A stretch of DNA of 9,181 nucleotides from the NCBI GenBank assembly GCA_003164305.1, contig PLSZ01000141.1:1-9181 (forward strand), written 5' to 3'. Made by a program: the position numbers and the translations under genes. Numbering within the stretch: the stretch's first letter is position 1; every line of letters starts with the position of its first letter. The notes under the pieces are model-generated. The model saw only the letters and a list, made by a program, of their open reading frames with translations, was not told where the DNA came from and searched no databases. Below, piece after piece: positions 6,381-9,181 of the stretch. Source of the DNA: Acetobacteraceae bacterium. GTDB taxonomy: Bacteria; Pseudomonadota; Alphaproteobacteria; Acetobacterales; Acetobacteraceae.

Positions 6381-7210
6381 GCGCCACACGTCCACCAAAA
6401 CAAAAAGCGCCGGCGCTGACCTGCGACAGCCATTTCCACATTTTTGGCCCGTACGACAAATTTTCGCTCAGCCCTGGCCGCGCCTACGATCCGCCCCCCG
6501 CTTTGGTGCCGGAGTATCTGGCAATCTCCGATCAGCTTGGCATCCAGCGCATGGTCATCGTGCAGGCCAGCGTCTCCGGCACCGACAACGCGGTGACATT
6601 GGACGCCGTGCGTCAGTTCGGCCAGCACCGCGCCCGCGCCGTGGCCGTGATCGACGCCAGCTTCACCGATGCCACCCTGAAACAAATGCATGACGGCGGC
6701 GTGCGCGGCGTCCGTTTCAACATCTCCACCGGCAACGGCACCCCGCCCGAGCAACTGGAACCGATCGCCCGCCGCCTGGCGCCGCTCGGCTGGCACATTC
6801 AGGTCTATATCGATGGCGAATCGATGCCCGAGCTGGCGCCGGCCCTCGCCAAACTGCCCGTCCCCGTCGTCATCGACCATTGCGGCGGCGTCAAGGCGGG
6901 ACTGGGACTGGATCATCCGCAATTCCACGCGTTGCTCGGCCTGCTCGACTCCGGCAACGCCTGGATCAAAACCACCTCCTACCGCGTTTCTTCCACCGGC
7001 CTTCCCTGGGCCGACCCGGCGCCGAACGTGAAAGCCTTCGTTGCCCGCTATCCGGAACGATGCGTCTGGGGAACGGACTGGCCGCATCCGCAAATGCACC
7101 CCTGCCCGGAAGCCGGGTTGTTGCTGGATCAGTTCTTCGAGTGGGTGCCCGACGCCGCGCTCCGCCAGCGCATTCTGGTCGACAACCCCGCGAAACTGTA
7201 CGGGTTTTGA
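6377..7210 (+). CDS. Amidohydrolase family protein (LigI / 2-pyrone-4,6-dicarboxylate lactonase-like)
   Basis: A TIM-barrel hydrolase of 277 aa from the amidohydrolase superfamily, predicted to be cytosolic (no signal peptide). The strand-1 HxH is His19/His21 (DSHFHIFGP), His168 lies in VIDHCGG, and the strand-8 catalytic Asp is Asp234 in WGTDWPHP. I see no lysine or Asp/Glu bridging ligand as in binuclear members. This pattern matches the LigI group, whose characterised member opens the lactone 2-pyrone-4,6-dicarboxylate without needing a metal. Relatives act on other sugar or aromatic lactones. The ATG overlaps the preceding stop (ATGA), with a GGAGA ribosome-binding site at 6366-6370, and its own stop overlaps the next start by 1 bp. 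Coupling to a sugar-oxidising enzyme suggests it may hydrolyse a lactone derived from that oxidation product. This is inference, because LigI-type enzymes also occur in aromatic catabolism. Confidence 0.88.
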   Translation: MSATRPPKQKAPALTCDSHFHIFGPYDKFSLSPGRAYDPPPALVPEYLAISDQLGIQRMVIVQASVSGTDNAVTLDAVRQFGQHRARAVAVIDASFTDATLKQMHDGGVRGVRFNISTGNGTPPEQLEPIARRLAPLGWHIQVYIDGESMPELAPALAKLPVPVVIDHCGGVKAGLGLDHPQFHALLGLLDSGNAWIKTTSYRVSSTGLPWADPAPNVKAFVARYPERCVWGTDWPHPQMHPCPEAGLLLDQFFEWVPDAALRQRILVDNPAKLYGF

Positions 7211-7785
7211 TGCCGCCTCGGGTTTACCTCGCCGGTCCGGACGTGTTTTTCCCCGAGCCCCTGTTGTGGGCGGCGGGCAAAAAAACGATCTGTGACCGTC
7301 ACGGCCTGATCGGCGTCACGCCGCTGGACGACGTGCCGGATGAGCCGGCCGAATGGGGCGCGTTGCCCTTCTGGCGCCGCATCGCTCTGCGCAACGAAGC
7401 CCACATCAAAAGCTGCCAGGGACTGATCGCCAACCTGACCCCGTTCCGCGGCCCCAGCGCGGATGTCGGCACCGTCTATGAAGTCGGTTTCGCGCGCGCT
7501 TTGGGCCTGTTGATTTTCGGTTACGCGACGACAACGGAACCGTTTTTGCCGAGGACGCTAAAGGCGCTCGGCGGCGATGCGCGATCCCGCGACGATGGCA
7601 CCTGGCGTGACGCGGACGGTCTGCTTGTGGAACAATTCGGCCTGTTCGACAATCTGATGATCGAGGGTGGGATCGCCGGCTCCGGCGGCGCGCTGATCAC
7701 CGGCGACGCCGGCCGCTGGGACGATCTGGCGCTGTTCGAGCGCTGCGTCATCGCGGCGACGAAACATTTCAGCCCAACCGGGTAG
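7210..7785 (+). CDS. Nucleoside 2-deoxyribosyltransferase family protein
   Basis: A protein of 191 aa in the nucleoside 2-deoxyribosyltransferase family, whose members exchange or hydrolyse the N-glycosidic bond of deoxyribonucleosides or their monophosphates. The N-terminus has the strand-loop motif VYLAGPDVFF, which binds the deoxyribose. ANLTPFRGPSADVGTVYEVG contains Asn75, Asp85 and the probable nucleophile Glu91. The C-terminal FDNLMI carries Asn148, resembling the end motif that contributes to the neighbouring subunit's active site. The start ATG overlaps the previous stop (TGATG), with no obvious ribosome-binding site of its own, so it is probably translated by reinitiation. The frame is open further upstream to 6880, but that is a shadow of the amidohydrolase gene. 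True transferase activity, or a nucleotide-sanitising N-glycosidase as in the DNPH1/Rcl relatives, are both possible. It ends 9 bp from the convergent topA stop. Confidence 0.88.
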   Translation: MPPRVYLAGPDVFFPEPLLWAAGKKTICDRHGLIGVTPLDDVPDEPAEWGALPFWRRIALRNEAHIKSCQGLIANLTPFRGPSADVGTVYEVGFARALGLLIFGYATTTEPFLPRTLKALGGDARSRDDGTWRDADGLLVEQFGLFDNLMIEGGIAGSGGALITGDAGRWDDLALFERCVIAATKHFSPTG

Positions 7786-7794
7786 AGGCGGCGA

Positions 7795-9181
7795 CTACCG
7801 CGCCTTCGCCTTCTTCGCTCCAACCTTCTTCTTCGCCGCCGCTTTCTTCGGTGCCGCGGCACCCGCCTTCGCCGCCGGCCGCGCCGCCGCCTTCTTCCGC
7901 GGCGCCGCGCGCTTCGCCGGAGCAGCGGCCTCAGCCGCGCCCTTCGCCCCAGCCTTCGCTCCGCGCGCCGCCTTCTTCTTCGCCGCCGCGCCGCGCGGTT
8001 TCAGCGTCTTGCCCTTCTCGGCGAGCAGCGTCACCGCCTCATCCAGCGTCACATCGTCCATCGTCGTGCCGCGCGGCAGATTGGCCACCGTCTGGCCGTG
8101 CTGCACGTACGGCCCGAACCGGCCCTTCCGCACGCTGACAAAATCGCCCTTCGGATGCGTGCCCAGAGTCCGCACGCTCGCCATCTTCTTCGCGATCAGA
8201 TCGACCGCCCGGTTCAGTCCCAACGCCAGCACGTCGTCGTCGCGGTCCAGCGAGCCGAACACCGACCCCATCCGCACATACGGCCCAAAGCGCCCGATCC
8301 CGACCTGAATCGGCTCCTTCGTCTCCGGATGGATCCCCACCGTCCGAGGCATCGACAGCAGCCCGATCGCCTGCTCCAGCGTCAGCAGGTCACCATCCAT
8401 CCCGCGCGGCAACGTGGTGCGCTTGGGCCGGACTTTCTTGTCCTCGGTCTGCTCGCCCTGCTGCACGTAGAGCCCGTAGGGGCCGCGGCGGACGGTGATT
8501 TCCTCGCTCGTCTCCGGATCGACGCCCAGAGTCCGCTGGCCGTCCTTCAGCGTATCGCCGCCCTCGGCCCCGCTATCGATCGCCAGGCTGCGGGTATAGC
8601 GGCACTCCGGATAGTTCGAGCAGCCGATGAAACTGCCCAGCCGTCCCAGTTTCAGCCCGAGCCGTCCGCTCCCGCACGCGGCGCACAACCGCGGATCGCT
8701 GCCATCTTCTCGCGCCGGAAAGAAATGCGGCCCCAGATCCTGGTCCAGCGCGTTGATCACGTCGCTGATCTTCAGGTCCTTGGTCTGGTCGATCGCCTTG
8801 GAAAACTCCTCCCAGAACGCATGCATCACCGCGCGCCAGTTCAGGTTACCGGCGGAGACCTCGTCGAGCTTTTCTTCCAGCGCCGCGGTGAAACCGGTGT
8901 CCACGTAATGCTCGAAGAAACTGACGAGGAAAGCGGTCACCAGCCGGCCGCGATCCTCGGGGATAAACCGCCGTTTCTCCAAACGAACGTATTTGCGGTC
9001 CTGGAGCACCGTCAGGATCGACGCGTAGGTCGAGGGCCGGCCAATCCCCAGTTCTTCCATCTTCTTGACCAGCGACGCCTCGGAATAGCGCGGCGGAGGC
9101 TGGGTGAAATGCTGGTTGGCATCGACCTTGCTCCGCTTCAGCGGGTCCTTGGCCGACATCGGCGGCAGCATGCGGTTGTCT
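7795..9181 (-). CDS. topA: DNA topoisomerase I, C-terminal part (5' end beyond the window)
   Basis: A type IA topoisomerase that relaxes negative supercoils; the 3' portion of the gene is seen. The frame is open through base 9181, and the ATG at 9169-9171 is internal. The visible protein starts in the last part of the catalytic core, with the conserved TQPPPRYSEASLVKKMEELG and GRPSTYA segments. The active-site Tyr and the Toprim domain lie outside the window. A four-cysteine zinc ribbon follows: CAAC (Cys codons 8683-8685 and 8674-8676), then CSNYPEC (8620-8622 and 8602-8604). Next come three topoisomerase I C-terminal repeats of the form TLGxxPET...GRFGPYVxxG (about 8130-8530), and a shorter segment with VTLDEAVTLLAEKGK. 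The last 65 residues (codons 7798-7992) are a lysine/alanine-rich tail that probably contacts DNA. The gene converges on the deoxyribosyltransferase gene with 9 bp between stops. Confidence 0.95.
   Translation of the reverse strand, partial: DNRMLPPMSAKDPLKRSKVDANQHFTQPPPRYSEASLVKKMEELGIGRPSTYASILTVLQDRKYVRLEKRRFIPEDRGRLVTAFLVSFFEHYVDTGFTAALEEKLDEVSAGNLNWRAVMHAFWEEFSKAIDQTKDLKISDVINALDQDLGPHFFPAREDGSDPRLCAACGSGRLGLKLGRLGSFIGCSNYPECRYTRSLAIDSGAEGGDTLKDGQRTLGVDPETSEEITVRRGPYGLYVQQGEQTEDKKVRPKRTTLPRGMDGDLLTLEQAIGLLSMPRTVGIHPETKEPIQVGIGRFGPYVRMGSVFGSLDRDDDVLALGLNRAVDLIAKKMASVRTLGTHPKGDFVSVRKGRFGPYVQHGQTVANLPRGTTMDDVTLDEAVTLLAEKGKTLKPRGAAAKKKAARGAKAGAKGAAEAAAPAKRAAPRKKAAARPAAKAGAAAPKKAAAKKKVGAKKAKAR

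Overview
The window is a strongly GC-rich, gene-dense stretch of bacterial chromosome. It most resembles an alphaproteobacterium, possibly an acetic-acid-type (Acetobacteraceae) or related lineage. That is an inference from the GC-rich codon use, the short operons with overlapping stops and starts, the periplasmic sorbosone-dehydrogenase-type enzyme, the lysine/alanine-rich TopA tail, and a repeat whose palindrome resembles those common in alphaproteobacteria. No taxonomic search was possible. There are eight protein genes, two of them cut by the window edges. I found no rRNA, tRNA, CRISPR array, transposase or phage gene.

Left part (1-1906, + strand): a DNA alkylation-repair pair. The first gene encodes a fusion of an Ada-type zinc domain, an AraC-type helix-turn-helix and an AlkA glycosylase; its 5' end lies outside the window. 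It overlaps an O6-alkylguanine-DNA methyltransferase gene (ogt) by 20 bp. Together they carry the functions of the classical Ada adaptive response.

Centre (1964-5055): a short-chain dehydrogenase gene lies 6 bp before a histidinol-dehydrogenase-family gene. The latter looks like the HpsN (sulfopropanediol dehydrogenase) type of HisD paralogue rather than a biosynthetic HisD. A 164-bp intergenic stretch follows, with a hairpin, a tandem 23-bp repeat and a REP-like palindrome. A convergent minus-strand gene then encodes an extended SDR (NAD-dependent epimerase/dehydratase). From about 2.28 kb to 5.05 kb the codon use looks less GC-biased than in the flanks.

Right part (5154-7785, + strand): a tightly coupled three-gene operon. 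It encodes a secreted PQQ-type sorbosone-dehydrogenase-like beta-propeller, a LigI-like amidohydrolase (4-bp overlap) and a nucleoside 2-deoxyribosyltransferase-family protein (1-bp overlap). The minus-strand 3' part of topA (DNA topoisomerase I) converges on it, with only 9 bp between the two stop codons.

Functionally, the outer genes are housekeeping or repair (ada-alkA, ogt, topA). The middle looks like a small accessory catabolic neighbourhood: two dehydrogenases, an extended SDR, a periplasmic sugar/polyol oxidase and a lactonase-type hydrolase could oxidise a polyol, sugar or sulfonated polyol and open a lactone. This pathway reading is a hypothesis. The family assignments are firm, the substrates are not.
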